DNA of 64,000 bases from Planotetraspora phitsanulokensis (GCF_016863295.1 NZ_BOOP01000030.1:104673-168672), one strand, 5' to 3'; counted from the stretch's first letter, positions 15,664 to 23,620 are shown. Program-made: numbers and translations. Notes: generated by a model from the sequence alone, not told the origin.

Positions 15664-15756
15664 CCCCCCTAGACAACATCGATGGGCGTAGCTATGGTGG
15701 TGTTGCATAGCCCCCTAGACAGTTAGTATCGCTTCAAACCGGAGTGTCTAGGGGGG
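15664..15756. promoter_or_regulatory. Triple operator cluster upstream of the Pra-like gene
   Basis: Three copies of the element motif lie within 93 bp: CCCCCCTAGAC at 15664-15674, CCCCCTAGAC at 15711-15720, and the inverted GTCTAGGGGGG at 15746-15756. The last is about 20 bp before the AGGAGGGAGGAG ribosome site. In pSAM2 the pra promoter is repressed by KorSA through a repeated operator, so the layout suggests equivalent control by an unrelated repressor. Confidence 0.6.
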
Positions 15757-15777
15757 TCGACAGGAGGGAGGAGTGAC

Positions 15778-16188
15778 ATGGCACTACAGGGACCGATTCC
15801 GGTGACCTTCGACATGGTCTTTCCGCACGGCTGCTACGTCGTGGGGGAGGTCGAGCAGGTCAAGGACTTCGATGCCTCGACCAACGGGCGGTTCGTCCAG
15901 GCGCGAGACAAGCAGACCAGAGAGCTCGTCTGGCAGGTCGCGGTGATGGACGCGGACCCGACGCTCAAGCCGGCCCAGAAGACGGTGGCGGTGAAGATCC
16001 TGGCTCCGGTTCAGCCGGCTCCCCCGGCACCGATGGCGGGGCTGCCGTTCACGCCGGTCGAGTTCGACGGGGTCAGCGTCACGCCCTACGTCAACCAGTC
16101 GGGGCGGTTGGCTTACTCGATCCGGGTGCGCGAGATGCGTGCTCCCCGCTCAGGCGGTTCCCGCTCGGCTGCGAAGGACGCGGCGTGA
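15778..16188 (+). CDS. pra: Pra-like replication/integration/excision activator
   Basis: The 136-residue product begins MALQGPIPVTFDMVFPHGCYVVGEVEQVKDFDAST and continues FVQARDKQTRELVWQVAVMDADP, ending in a basic Ser-rich tail. This matches what I remember of actinomycete proteins annotated as plasmid replication, integration and excision activators (pSAM2 Pra type). A strong site, AGGAGGGAGGAG, precedes the ATG. It is the first gene of the operon running to the integrase and has three operator-like repeats upstream, fitting a master switch for excision and replication. Confidence 0.6.
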   Translation: MALQGPIPVTFDMVFPHGCYVVGEVEQVKDFDASTNGRFVQARDKQTRELVWQVAVMDADPTLKPAQKTVAVKILAPVQPAPPAPMAGLPFTPVEFDGVSVTPYVNQSGRLAYSIRVREMRAPRSGGSRSAAKDAA

Positions 16189-16460
16189 TGGGCCGGTCCA
16201 AGGCTCGCCCAGCGAGCGTGATCAACCTGAACAGCAGCTCGGGCGCGGTGGCGGAGAACCATTCCTACCCGGTGCGGACTCCGGTGCTGGAGCTGCGCTT
16301 CGGCTCGGTTCAGGTGCTGGTGACCACGTCGGCGGCCGACGAGGTGACGGCGGCTGACGTGGAGTTCGCCCGGTGCCTGGCTCGTGAGGCGGCCACGTTC
16401 GCCCGGTCGGTCGAGCGGGCCTTTCACGGGCTGCCGGACGGCCGCGGGGTGGCTGCCTGA
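16188..16460 (+). CDS. Hypothetical AICE operon protein 1
   Basis: This is a 90-residue product whose ATG overlaps the Pra-like stop (TGATG). It reads HSYPVRTPVLELRFGSVQVLVTTSAADEVTAADVEFARCLAREAATFARSVERAFHG: beta strands then a helix rich in Ala and Arg. The helix resembles the one in the next protein (VTTKDLDVARQIFNAAARYLADCER), so the two may be diverged duplicates. Function unknown; position implies a role in transfer or replication. Confidence 0.65.
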   Translation: MGRSKARPASVINLNSSSGAVAENHSYPVRTPVLELRFGSVQVLVTTSAADEVTAADVEFARCLAREAATFARSVERAFHGLPDGRGVAA

Positions 16461-16786
16461 TGACCCTCGCCCCCTACACCCACGTCACGATGTCGATCCA
16501 GCCGGGCGAGGCTCCACACATCGGGGTCTCGTTCCACACGCCCGACCTTCGAGCGAGTGCCTCGGTGCTGAACACCGGCCGGCCGTACCTGGGCCTGGAT
16601 TCCAACGAGGCGCGGGTGTCGGTCTCGACCACTGGGGCCGGTCCGGTCACTACGAAGGATCTCGACGTCGCCCGGCAGATCTTCAACGCTGCCGCGCGCT
16701 ATCTGGCCGACTGCGAGCGACTGCACACCCAGCAGCCGGCTACCCCCGCACGCTTCGACGCCCCTGGCGACGAGGTGGCGGCCTGA
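16460..16786 (+). CDS. Hypothetical AICE operon protein 2
   Basis: This 108-residue product is translationally coupled to the preceding gene (TGATGA overlap). Beta-rich N-terminus (HIGVSFHTPDLRASASVLNTGRPYLGLDSNEARVSVSTTG) followed by the helix DLDVARQIFNAAARYLADCERLH. It shares the strand-then-helix pattern and VxxxDxxxAR motif with the previous protein. No known domain. It lies directly before the DNA translocase gene. Confidence 0.65.
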   Translation: MTLAPYTHVTMSIQPGEAPHIGVSFHTPDLRASASVLNTGRPYLGLDSNEARVSVSTTGAGPVTTKDLDVARQIFNAAARYLADCERLHTQQPATPARFDAPGDEVAA

Positions 16787-16787
16787 C

Positions 16788-18302
16788 ATGCAGGTGGGGC
16801 CGCTGGAACTGGCATTCCGGCGGCCCCCAGGTCTCCCGCACACAGCAATGTTCGAGAGGAGTACAAGCCTAGTGTTCAAGAAACTGCCTGGTGACGAGAC
16901 ACGCAGCCTCGTCTCCACCACCCCTGACACCGCCGTGGTGTTCCGCCCGGCCGTCGTCCACACTCCCGCGATCATCAGCCTCGTCCTCTGGCTGTGCCGT
17001 CTGGTCGCGGGTCTGGTTCGGCTGGTGTGCTGGCATCCGATCGCCGTCGCCGTTCCCGTCCTGATCTGCGTCGTCTCGGTCCGGTACGGGTACGGTCTGG
17101 CCCTGGTCGTCCTCGGCCTCGTCCTGGCGGCGGGACTGTCCTGGTTCTCGCTGGATCGGGCATCGTTCCTGCGCTGGGTGGGCTGGCGGCTGCTGGCCTT
17201 CGTCCGCTGGTTCTGGATCTACCGGCGCCACTGGCAACCCGTCGTGACGGTGTCCGGGCTTGCCCGGCATCTGCGCGGGCGTGACTACCTGCCCCGGCTG
17301 GTGCAGGTCGAATGCAACCAGTGGGCCGACCGGGTCACCGTCCGCATGCTCGGAGGGCAGGCGGTCAAGGACTGGGCCGACCGGACCGACAACCTCGCCC
17401 ATGGGTTCGGCTCCCCGTCTTGCCGGGTGGCGGTCGAACGTGCCGGGCGGCTGGTGCTGACCTTCCCTCGGCGTGACCCGCTCGCCGACCCGTTGCCGGC
17501 CGTCCCCGTCCCCGCTGCGGCGTCGGTCGGGCCGGTCGAGATCGGACAGCAGGAGGACGGCCGTCCGCTCCGGCTCAAAGTCCACGGCACGCACGTCCTG
17601 GTCGCGGGGGCGACGGGTGCAGGCAAGGGGTCGTTCCTGTGGAGCACCATCCGTGGGCTCATTCCCGCGATGCGGGCGGGCCTGGTCCAGGTGTGGGCGC
17701 TCGACCCCAAACGCATGGAACTGTCCTTCGGCCGTCCCCTGTTCGGTGAGCATTACGCGGCCGACCCCAAACAGTGCGCCGACCTACTAGACGAGGCGGT
17801 CTGCGTCATGCAGGAACGAGCCGACCGGTTCGCCGGCCTCCAACGCAACCACACCCCGACCGCTCAAGACCCGTTCGTCCTGGTGATCGTCGATGAGGTC
17901 GCGTTCCTCACCGCCTACCAGTCCGACCGGCAACTCAAGCACCAGATCAGCGCGGCACTGGCGACCCTGACCACACAAGGTCGAGCGGTCGGCGTCGGCG
18001 TCCTCGCGGCACTTCAAGACCCGCGCAAAGAGGTCATGAACATCCGCAACCTGTTCCCCGACAAGATCGCACTCCGGCTCGACGAGTCCGAACAGGTCGA
18101 CATGGTCCTCGGCGACGGCGCACGCGACCGGGGCGCACTGGCCGACCACATCTCACCCATCCCGCAGCTCGGCGCGGGCGTCGGCTACGTCCGACTCGAA
18201 ACGAGCCCTGACCCGGTCAGGGTGCGGGCGGCCTACGTCTCCGACACCGACATCCGCGCCATGGTCGACGACTTCACGACGGTCACGGGGGAGAGCCGAT
18301 GA
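16788..18302 (+). CDS. FtsK/SpoIIIE-type conjugal DNA translocase (TraSA/TraB-like)
   Basis: The product is up to 504 residues (an alternative GTG start is at 16872). Two membrane segments near residues 65-115 (ISLVLWLCRLVAGLVRLVC; VAVPVLICVVSVRYGYGLALVVLGLVLAA) anchor it. The ATPase has Walker A GATGAGKGSF near residue 273, DPKRMEL, and Walker B VLVIVDEVAFL near 363. AICEs move double-stranded DNA between mycelia with a single such protein. Its C-terminal sequence recurs as a scrap at 1165-1233. Confidence 0.9.
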   Translation: MQVGPLELAFRRPPGLPHTAMFERSTSLVFKKLPGDETRSLVSTTPDTAVVFRPAVVHTPAIISLVLWLCRLVAGLVRLVCWHPIAVAVPVLICVVSVRYGYGLALVVLGLVLAAGLSWFSLDRASFLRWVGWRLLAFVRWFWIYRRHWQPVVTVSGLARHLRGRDYLPRLVQVECNQWADRVTVRMLGGQAVKDWADRTDNLAHGFGSPSCRVAVERAGRLVLTFPRRDPLADPLPAVPVPAAASVGPVEIGQQEDGRPLRLKVHGTHVLVAGATGAGKGSFLWSTIRGLIPAMRAGLVQVWALDPKRMELSFGRPLFGEHYAADPKQCADLLDEAVCVMQERADRFAGLQRNHTPTAQDPFVLVIVDEVAFLTAYQSDRQLKHQISAALATLTTQGRAVGVGVLAALQDPRKEVMNIRNLFPDKIALRLDESEQVDMVLGDGARDRGALADHISPIPQLGAGVGYVRLETSPDPVRVRAAYVSDTDIRAMVDDFTTVTGESR

Positions 18303-18451
18303 CGCTCACCCACTTCCTCGACGGGCTGCGCTGTGCCTGCTGCGGCGCGCTCAACATGCTCTGGCTCGACCCCGTCCGCGGCCTGGTCGAGTGCCACGAA
18401 TGCGGCCAGATCGCACTCACCTTGCCTGACACCGGAAAGGAGGACAGTTGA
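18299..18451 (+). CDS. Zinc-ribbon microprotein (50 residues)
   Basis: The ATG at 18299 overlaps the translocase stop (ATGA) and its TGA overlaps the TTG start of the Rep gene. The peptide has two cysteine pairs, C-A-C-C near residue 12 and C-H-E-C near residue 33, separated by about 20 residues (ALNMLWLDPVRGLVE), a typical zinc ribbon. It is tightly sandwiched between translocase and replication initiator genes, implying co-expression and possibly DNA or protein binding during transfer. Confidence 0.65.
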   Translation: MTLTHFLDGLRCACCGALNMLWLDPVRGLVECHECGQIALTLPDTGKEDS

Positions 18452-20121
18452 TCAACCGTGACGACTCGAACCCGGCCGGGGGAGACGCCGACGACTCCCC
18501 CGCACCGGGCCGTCGCGCCGACCGGGCAACGCCTCGCGCGATCCGGATGGCCCAACCTCTTGCCCGCGATGTCATCGAAGTCCTGGCCGTTCAGAACGGC
18601 GTGTGCATCCGGCCCGTCCCACTGCGCAGGATCGACACCCTGACCGGCGCCAACACGGTCCTCAACGTTCCCTGCGGGACCACGATGGAAGCCAAGTGTC
18701 CCTCCTGCGCCAAGCGGAACCGGCAACTGCGGATGGCGCAATGCCGGGAGGGCTGGCATCTCGACCACGAACCCGTCAACACCCCCGACGAACCCGACGA
18801 CTACCAGCGGTATCTCGTCGAACTGCGGGCCGACGCCCAAGCCTGGCGCGACCAAGCCGAAGGCGCCGGGACCGATACCGCCGACCTGGACGCGGCCATC
18901 GCCGATCTCGACGCGGAGATCAACGACGCGGGCATGCGCGGCAACGTCCTCGGCCGACCATCGCCAAAGCGGTCCCGGTCCACCCGGCGGCGACAGGACG
19001 CGCCCGACCTGCCCAAGCGGAAGATGACGCCCAGCACGCTCGGGCGGACCTTCACCAGCTCGAACGGCAGAACCTTCCGGCCGTCGATGTTCGTCACGCT
19101 CACGCTGCCGTCCTACGGGCGCGTCAATGCCGGTGTCCCGGTCGACCCGTCGACGTACGACTACGCGCGGGCGGCTCGCGACGCATTGCACTTCTCCAAG
19201 CTGGTCGATCGGTTCGTGCAGAACCTTCGCCGTGTGGCCGGCTTCGACGTCCAATACTTCGCGGCTGTCGAACCGCAAAAGCGGCTGGCTCCGCATCTGC
19301 ACATGGCGATCCGGGGCCACATGCCGCGCGCGGAGATCCGGCAGATCGTGGCGGCCACGTATCACCAGGTGTGGTGGCCACCAACCGACGTGATCCGCTT
19401 CGAGGGTGACCGGCTGCCGGTCTGGTCGGATGAGGCCGGCTACCTCGACCCGGAAACCGGGGAAGTCCTGCCCACCTGGGACGAGGCACTCGACCAGCTC
19501 GGCCAGGACAACGACGCCGAACCGCTGCACGTCGTCCGCTTCGGCGATCAGGTCGACGTCCAGGGCGTGCTCGCCGGTACCACCGACGCCGACACCTGCA
19601 TCCAATACCTGTCCAAGTACCTCACCAAGTCCATCGGCGACGCACTCGACCCCGACAACCTGGCTCAACGGGCGCACGCCGAACGCTTCGCCAATGCGCT
19701 GCGCTTCGAACCCTGCTCACCCACCTGCCCGAACTGGCTGCGCTACGGCGTGCAGCCCAAGCAGGCGAAAGCCGGGATGGCTCCGGGTCGATGCAAGGGC
19801 AAGGCGCACAAGCCCGACCACCTCGGCTACGCGGGGCGCCGCGTGCTCGTCTCCCGCAAGTGGTCCAACAAAACCCTCACCGAGCACAAGCACGATCGGC
19901 GTACCTGGGTCCTGGAAGCTCTCGGTCTCCCGGACGAGCCGACCGATCCCCACCGCTACACCTGGCGGCCCGTCAAACCCGGAGACCCCGACCTCGAACC
20001 CATCGGCGTGCGACTCCTGCGCGACATCGCCGAACGCCAACGCTGGCGCAACCACATGAACCAACTACAGGCGGAGGCAGACGGACAAGATTTTTCGGCA
20101 ACAGAAGGGAGGGCGGCGTGA
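18448..20121 (+). CDS. repSA: RepSA-like rolling-circle replication initiator
   Basis: The 557-residue product uses a TTG start preceded by GGAAAGGAGG. A cysteine-rich N-terminal segment (KCPSCAKRNRQLRMAQC) is followed by the nickase domain: MFVTLTLPSYG (motif 1), HLHMAIRG near residue 283 (HUH motif 2) and IQYLSKYLTKS near residue 387 (Tyr motif 3). It initiates single-strand nicking and replication of the excised element. Its stop overlaps the excisionase start (GTGATG). Confidence 0.85.
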   Translation: MINRDDSNPAGGDADDSPAPGRRADRATPRAIRMAQPLARDVIEVLAVQNGVCIRPVPLRRIDTLTGANTVLNVPCGTTMEAKCPSCAKRNRQLRMAQCREGWHLDHEPVNTPDEPDDYQRYLVELRADAQAWRDQAEGAGTDTADLDAAIADLDAEINDAGMRGNVLGRPSPKRSRSTRRRQDAPDLPKRKMTPSTLGRTFTSSNGRTFRPSMFVTLTLPSYGRVNAGVPVDPSTYDYARAARDALHFSKLVDRFVQNLRRVAGFDVQYFAAVEPQKRLAPHLHMAIRGHMPRAEIRQIVAATYHQVWWPPTDVIRFEGDRLPVWSDEAGYLDPETGEVLPTWDEALDQLGQDNDAEPLHVVRFGDQVDVQGVLAGTTDADTCIQYLSKYLTKSIGDALDPDNLAQRAHAERFANALRFEPCSPTCPNWLRYGVQPKQAKAGMAPGRCKGKAHKPDHLGYAGRRVLVSRKWSNKTLTEHKHDRRTWVLEALGLPDEPTDPHRYTWRPVKPGDPDLEPIGVRLLRDIAERQRWRNHMNQLQAEADGQDFSATEGRAA

Positions 20122-20297
20122 TGGACAGACTCTTCTACCGGCCCAAGGACGCGGCGGTCGTGCTCGGCATGAGCCGTACGGCGGTCTTTCGTCTGATCAA
20201 GTCGGGGGAGTTGCACTCGATCAAGTACGAGGGCTATCGACTCGTCCCGGCCCGCGCGCTCCTGGAATTCGCGCGCCACCTGGAAGAGGCTGCGTGA
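20121..20297 (+). CDS. xis: Excisionase (MerR-like HTH, 58 residues)
   Basis: The short basic protein MDRLFYRPKDAAVVLGMSRTAVFRLIKSGELHSIKYEGYRLVPARALLEFA is the helix_turn_helix_17/Xis type: one HTH (DAAVVLGMSRTAVFRLIKSG) and a beta wing. It directs the integrase toward excision. The start follows a GGGAGGGCGGCG site. Its TGA overlaps the integrase ATG (TGATG). Confidence 0.85.
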   Translation: MDRLFYRPKDAAVVLGMSRTAVFRLIKSGELHSIKYEGYRLVPARALLEFARHLEEAA

Positions 20298-21649
20298 TGG
20301 GGGCCCGTAAGCCGAACGGTCGCTCCACCATCTACCTGGGCAAAGACGGCCTCTGGCATGGTTACGTCACCGTCGGCGTCAAGCCCGACGGCTCTCCCGA
20401 TCGCCGGCACCGCAAGGCGAAGACGGAAGCGGAGGTCACGCGGAGAGTTCGCGAACTGGAGCGTCAGCGGGAGGCGGGACAGGTCGCCAAGCCGGGCAAG
20501 GCTCCCACCGTCGCCGAGTGGATGACCGAATACCTCGACGTCATCTGCGAACGCCTCGTCGCCTCCGGCAAGATGGCGCCTCGAACGCTCGACGACTACC
20601 GCTCCAAGACCCGTCACTGGATCACTCCGCTGCTTGGCCGACACCGCCTCGACAGGCTCGCCCCTGAGCACCTGGACAAGGCATACGCGACGATGCTTGA
20701 GCAGGGTCGGTCGTCGAGCACGGTACTCAAGGTCCATCGCATTCTGTCGCGGGCCTTGAAGATCGCGATGCGGCGGAACAAGGTCACGCGGAACGTCGCC
20801 ACGCTGATTGACGCGCCCGTGGCAAACGACCCTGACCTGGAACCGCTGACTCGGAACGAAGCGCGGAAGATCCTCGAAGCGGCCAAACCTCGTAGGAATG
20901 CCGCGCGCTGGTCGGTGGCCCTGGCTCTCGGCATCCGCCAGGGCGAAGCGCTCGGCCTGCGCTGGCCATTCGTCGACCTGGAGACCGGGGTGATCAAAGC
21001 CTGGTATCAGGCGCAGCGCTCCCCCTGGCGACACGGCTGCGACGGCCCTCACGAATGTGGCGCCGAGTGGCACCGGGTGCCATGTAAGCCGCGGTGCAAG
21101 GAGCACAAGCACCACCCCGACTGTCCACAGGACTGCAAGCGACGCGGGCACGCGTGCCCGACGAGGACGTGCCCGAAGGACTGCACGGGCCACGCGGACC
21201 GCTGTCCGAAGCGCACAGGCGGCGGGATCATCTTTCGGCAACGCAAGGGCCGCAGCCGTCTCACCCTCCAGTGCCCGTCCGAGCTGCTGCCGATCCTCCG
21301 CGAGCACAAGAAGATCCAGGACGCCGAACGGGCGGAAGCCGGCGAGCTCTGGGAGGACCACGACCTCCTGTTCCCCACCCGGCGGGGCCGGCCGATGGAG
21401 CGCAGCGAGGACTACAAGATGTGGAAAGCGCTCCTGAGACGGGCCGGGGTTCGGGAAGCCAGGCTTCACGACGCCCGCCACACAGCGGGGACTCTCCTCG
21501 TCGAGCAGGGCGTCCACATCCGGGTAGTCCAAGAGATCCTCGGCCACGCCCGTGTCACCACGACCGAGCGCTACACCCACGTGGCGAGCCTTCAGGTGAA
21601 GGACGCAAGCGAGCGCATGGGGGCCGCTCTCTGGGGCGATGACGACTAA
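20297..21649 (+). CDS. int: Tyrosine-recombinase integrase with a Cys/His-rich insertion
   Basis: The product is about 450 residues. It has an N-terminal arm-binding strand region (STIYLGKDGLWHGYVTVG), a SAM-like core-binding domain (residues about 70-165) and a catalytic domain with Arg in GIRQGEALGLRW, HDARHTAG (HxxR), GHARVTTTERYTH (GH and the Tyr nucleophile). Between the first Arg and the HxxR box, residues about 247-304 hold 10 cysteines and 7 histidines, likely a metal-binding insert. It lies next to attR and the tRNA, as expected. Confidence 0.9.
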   Translation: MGARKPNGRSTIYLGKDGLWHGYVTVGVKPDGSPDRRHRKAKTEAEVTRRVRELERQREAGQVAKPGKAPTVAEWMTEYLDVICERLVASGKMAPRTLDDYRSKTRHWITPLLGRHRLDRLAPEHLDKAYATMLEQGRSSSTVLKVHRILSRALKIAMRRNKVTRNVATLIDAPVANDPDLEPLTRNEARKILEAAKPRRNAARWSVALALGIRQGEALGLRWPFVDLETGVIKAWYQAQRSPWRHGCDGPHECGAEWHRVPCKPRCKEHKHHPDCPQDCKRRGHACPTRTCPKDCTGHADRCPKRTGGGIIFRQRKGRSRLTLQCPSELLPILREHKKIQDAERAEAGELWEDHDLLFPTRRGRPMERSEDYKMWKALLRRAGVREARLHDARHTAGTLLVEQGVHIRVVQEILGHARVTTTERYTHVASLQVKDASERMGAALWGDDD

Positions 21650-21696
21650 TGCGGTCACCACAACGGTTCTCGGTGGCCGAAAGATAATCTCGGCAA

Positions 21697-21966
21697 ATGA
21701 CCGAGGAAGACTTCACGATCAAGTTGACGCGGGATCAGGCGTTGGTGCTCTCTGACTGGCTCTACCGCGTGATCGGTACTGCAGAGTTTGACAGCTTGGT
21801 CGGCCAGGACCACGCGGTCTGGTCACCGCTACACCGGATCGCCGGAGCACTGGAGACCTCACTGGCGGAGGTTTTCATATCGGACTACAGCGACCGACTG
21901 AGCACCGCTCAGGAGAGGCTCTTGGACACCCTTGGCGAGGTGGGTCGGCCAGGGGACGAGCCGTAG
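21697..21966 (+). CDS. Hypothetical 89-residue protein
   Basis: The product reads MTEEDFTIKLTRDQALVLSDWLYRVIGTAEFDSLV, then LHRIAGALETSLAEVFISDYSDRLSTAQERLLDTLGEVG. It is acidic, mostly helical and natural-looking, with no known domain. It lies between the integrase and attR, the last gene of the element. Similar small proteins occur in actinomycete mobile elements as far as I recall. Confidence 0.6.
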   Translation: MTEEDFTIKLTRDQALVLSDWLYRVIGTAEFDSLVGQDHAVWSPLHRIAGALETSLAEVFISDYSDRLSTAQERLLDTLGEVGRPGDEP

Positions 21967-22054
21967 TGAAGGAGCGCGGCGTTCAGCCACCTGTGGCACC
22001 CGACCAGGCCGGGGACGGGGTCGAGCCAGAGCAGCCAGGCTCATGGACCGCCCC

Positions 22055-22077
22055 AACTGCAACCCAAACTGCAACCC
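22055..22077 (+). repeat. Tandem AACTGCAACCCA repeat, right arm
   Basis: Identical over 23 bp to 6468-6490. It lies immediately left of the 56-bp repeat of attR. Candidate integrase/excisionase arm site. Confidence 0.55.
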
Positions 22078-22081
22078 TGAG

Positions 22082-22194
22082 GCCTTTGAAGATCAGAAAA
22101 GCCCCTTCCCTGATCAACGGGAAAGGGGCTTTGATCTGCGGAGGCTCGGGGATTTGAACCCCGGATGGGCTTAAGACCCAAACCGCATTAGCAG
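22082..22194. repeat. Right attachment region (attR)
   Basis: Contains the 56-bp block identical to 6273-6328 and, after a diverged stretch of the tRNA T-arm and variable arm, the 19-bp core ACCCAAACCGCATTAGCAG at 22176-22194 identical to 6367-6385. DNA left of the core comes from the element and rebuilds the tRNA 3' half. Confidence 0.8.
22097..22132 (-). terminator. tRNA-Ser terminator (element-borne copy)
   Basis: Hairpin AAAGCCCCTTCCC...GGGAAAGGGGCTTT with one bulged base, just after the tRNA 3' end on the minus strand, followed by TTTTCTGATC. Confidence 0.8.
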
Positions 22195-22228
22195 TGCGGC
22201 GCCATAGACCTGACTAGGCGAAGCCTCC
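22140..22228 (-). tRNA. tRNA-Ser (anticodon GCT)
   Basis: The 89-nt minus-strand gene begins GGAGGCTTCGCCTAGTC and ends GAGCCTCC. The acceptor stem is GGAGGC/GCCTCC, the anticodon stem CCGCA/TGCGG encloses loop CTGCTAA (anticodon GCT), a long class II variable arm follows, and the T-arm is CGGGG-TTCAAAT-CCCCG. The discriminator is G and the next bases are CAG, so CCA is not encoded. The 3' half was supplied by the integrated element. Confidence 0.95.
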
Positions 22229-22467
22229 TGGTTGCCGAGTGGCTCAGGACAGAGTACCGGCGATTGTGTGAGGCGGCAAAGCGGAATCCCACCTGAGGAC
22301 GGGTCTGGACCCGTCCCCTGCCGGCAGCACCGCGAAGACGTCTCGCGCTGACCATATGCCCAGATCGGGCGAGACACGGCAAGCGAGACACGCAACTTTT
22401 CCCCAGGACAATGCACAGCTCTTGTCCACAGCTTGTGGACAAGAGCCGGCTCTGTGGGGAAGGTCGA

Positions 22468-23031
22468 TCAGCCCTGGCGGACGGCTTCGCCCTCGATCTC
22501 AATCTTGATCTTCTTGCTCACCAGGACGCCGCCGGCCTCGATGGCCACGTTCCAGGTGAGACCGAAGTCCTCACGGTTGATCTCCGTCTCGGCGGTGAAG
22601 CCGAAGACCTCGTGGCCGTAGGGGCTGGTGCCGACGCCGCCGAACTCGACCTTGAGCTCGACCTCTCGCGTGACGTCGCGGATCGTCAGGTCGCCGACCA
22701 GAACGAAGTCGTCACCGCGGTGGTCCTTCACGCTGGTGCTGCGGAAGGTGATGTCCTCATGCTTCTCGACCGACAGGAAGTCGTCGCTCTTCAGGTGCCC
22801 GTTGCGGTCGGCGACGGCGGTCTCGACGCTGGCGGCCTTGATGACGACCTCAGCGGTGGAGTCAAGCGGGTTCTCCGCGATCACGATCTTCGCGTCGTAC
22901 TCGTCGAAGTGACCCCGGACCTTGGTCACCATCATGTGCTTGGCGACGAAGCCCACGCGCGTGTGCGTCTTGTCGAGGGCGAATTCGCCGGCCGTCGGGA
23001 TCTTCAGGCCATCCCACTCACGAATGCTCAT
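22468..23031 (-). CDS. YceI family protein
   Basis: The product is 187 residues from ATG 23031 with GGGAGGG 4-6 bp upstream. It is a typical YceI lipocalin-like barrel: GEFALDKTHTRVGFVAKHMMVTKVRGHFDEYDAKIVI near the N-terminus, VGDLTIRDVTREVELKVEFGG in the middle and EINREDFGLTWN near the C-terminus. YceI proteins bind isoprenoid-like lipids. This one has no signal peptide, as is common in actinobacteria. It diverges from a MarR gene at 23132, which probably controls it. Confidence 0.9.
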   Translation of the reverse strand: MSIREWDGLKIPTAGEFALDKTHTRVGFVAKHMMVTKVRGHFDEYDAKIVIAENPLDSTAEVVIKAASVETAVADRNGHLKSDDFLSVEKHEDITFRSTSVKDHRGDDFVLVGDLTIRDVTREVELKVEFGGVGTSPYGHEVFGFTAETEINREDFGLTWNVAIEAGGVLVSKKIKIEIEGEAVRQG

Positions 23032-23131
23032 TGTGCCCTCCCAGGGCTGCTTGCTCCGTTGATGTTTGCGCGAACAACTTTCTACACGAGGATTATTCCC
23101 TTCGTCAACTATTGTCGCGTAGACTTTGCAC

Positions 23132-23620
23132 ATGGATCCTTTTGACGACCCGCGGCTCACTGCGATGGGCCTACTGGCCGAGGTCTCAACGGGATTGGCG
23201 GCCGAACTCGGCAAGACCTTCTCCGCCGCCGGTCTCTCCGAAGTCGACTTCGAGACACTGATACGCCTGGCTCGCTCCCCTCGGCACCAACTCAGGATGA
23301 GCGACCTCGCCGGGCAGACATCGTTGTCCACCAGCGGGATCACCCGTGTCGTGGACAGATTGGAGCGCGAAGGCCTTGTCCGGCGCAGCCCGTGCAGCAC
23401 CGACCGGCGTGCCTCCTATGCCGTGCTCACCGAGGCGGGCGTGAACCGCCTCACGGCCCTGATACCGCAACATCTAGAGGACATCGACACCTGGTTCACC
23501 AGCCTGCTGACCCCGGAGCAGCTGGCGACCTTCCTCGAGACCCTTCGCACCATCCGCGACGTCGTACGGCCGTGCGCCACAGCAGGGGTCGAGAGCGCGG
23601 AGCACGTCGCGACCGGCTGA
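23132..23620 (+). CDS. MarR family transcriptional regulator
   Basis: The product is 162 residues from ATG 23132 (a TTG at 23126 is also possible). The winged HTH spans residues about 48-105 (HQLRMSDLAGQTSLSTSGITRVVDRLEREGLVRRSPCSTDRRASYAVLTEAG). The helix set at both ends forms the dimer interface. It is divergent from the YceI gene with 100 bp between starts. It faces the SigE-like gene convergently. Confidence 0.85.
   Translation: MDPFDDPRLTAMGLLAEVSTGLAAELGKTFSAAGLSEVDFETLIRLARSPRHQLRMSDLAGQTSLSTSGITRVVDRLEREGLVRRSPCSTDRRASYAVLTEAGVNRLTALIPQHLEDIDTWFTSLLTPEQLATFLETLRTIRDVVRPCATAGVESAEHVATG

Larger units (their letters stand above)
6386..22194 (+). mobile_element. AICE-type integrative and conjugative element in tRNA-Ser(GCT)
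   Basis: About 15.8 kb lies between direct repeats at a tRNA gene. It contains the full actinomycete AICE set in order: Pra-like activator, FtsK-like DNA translocase, RepSA-like rolling-circle initiator, excisionase and tyrosine integrase, with the integrase next to the tRNA end. The left half carries cargo (Shedu-type protein, AAA ATPase plus DUF4276) and regulators. All core genes look intact, so the element may still excise. Confidence 0.85.
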
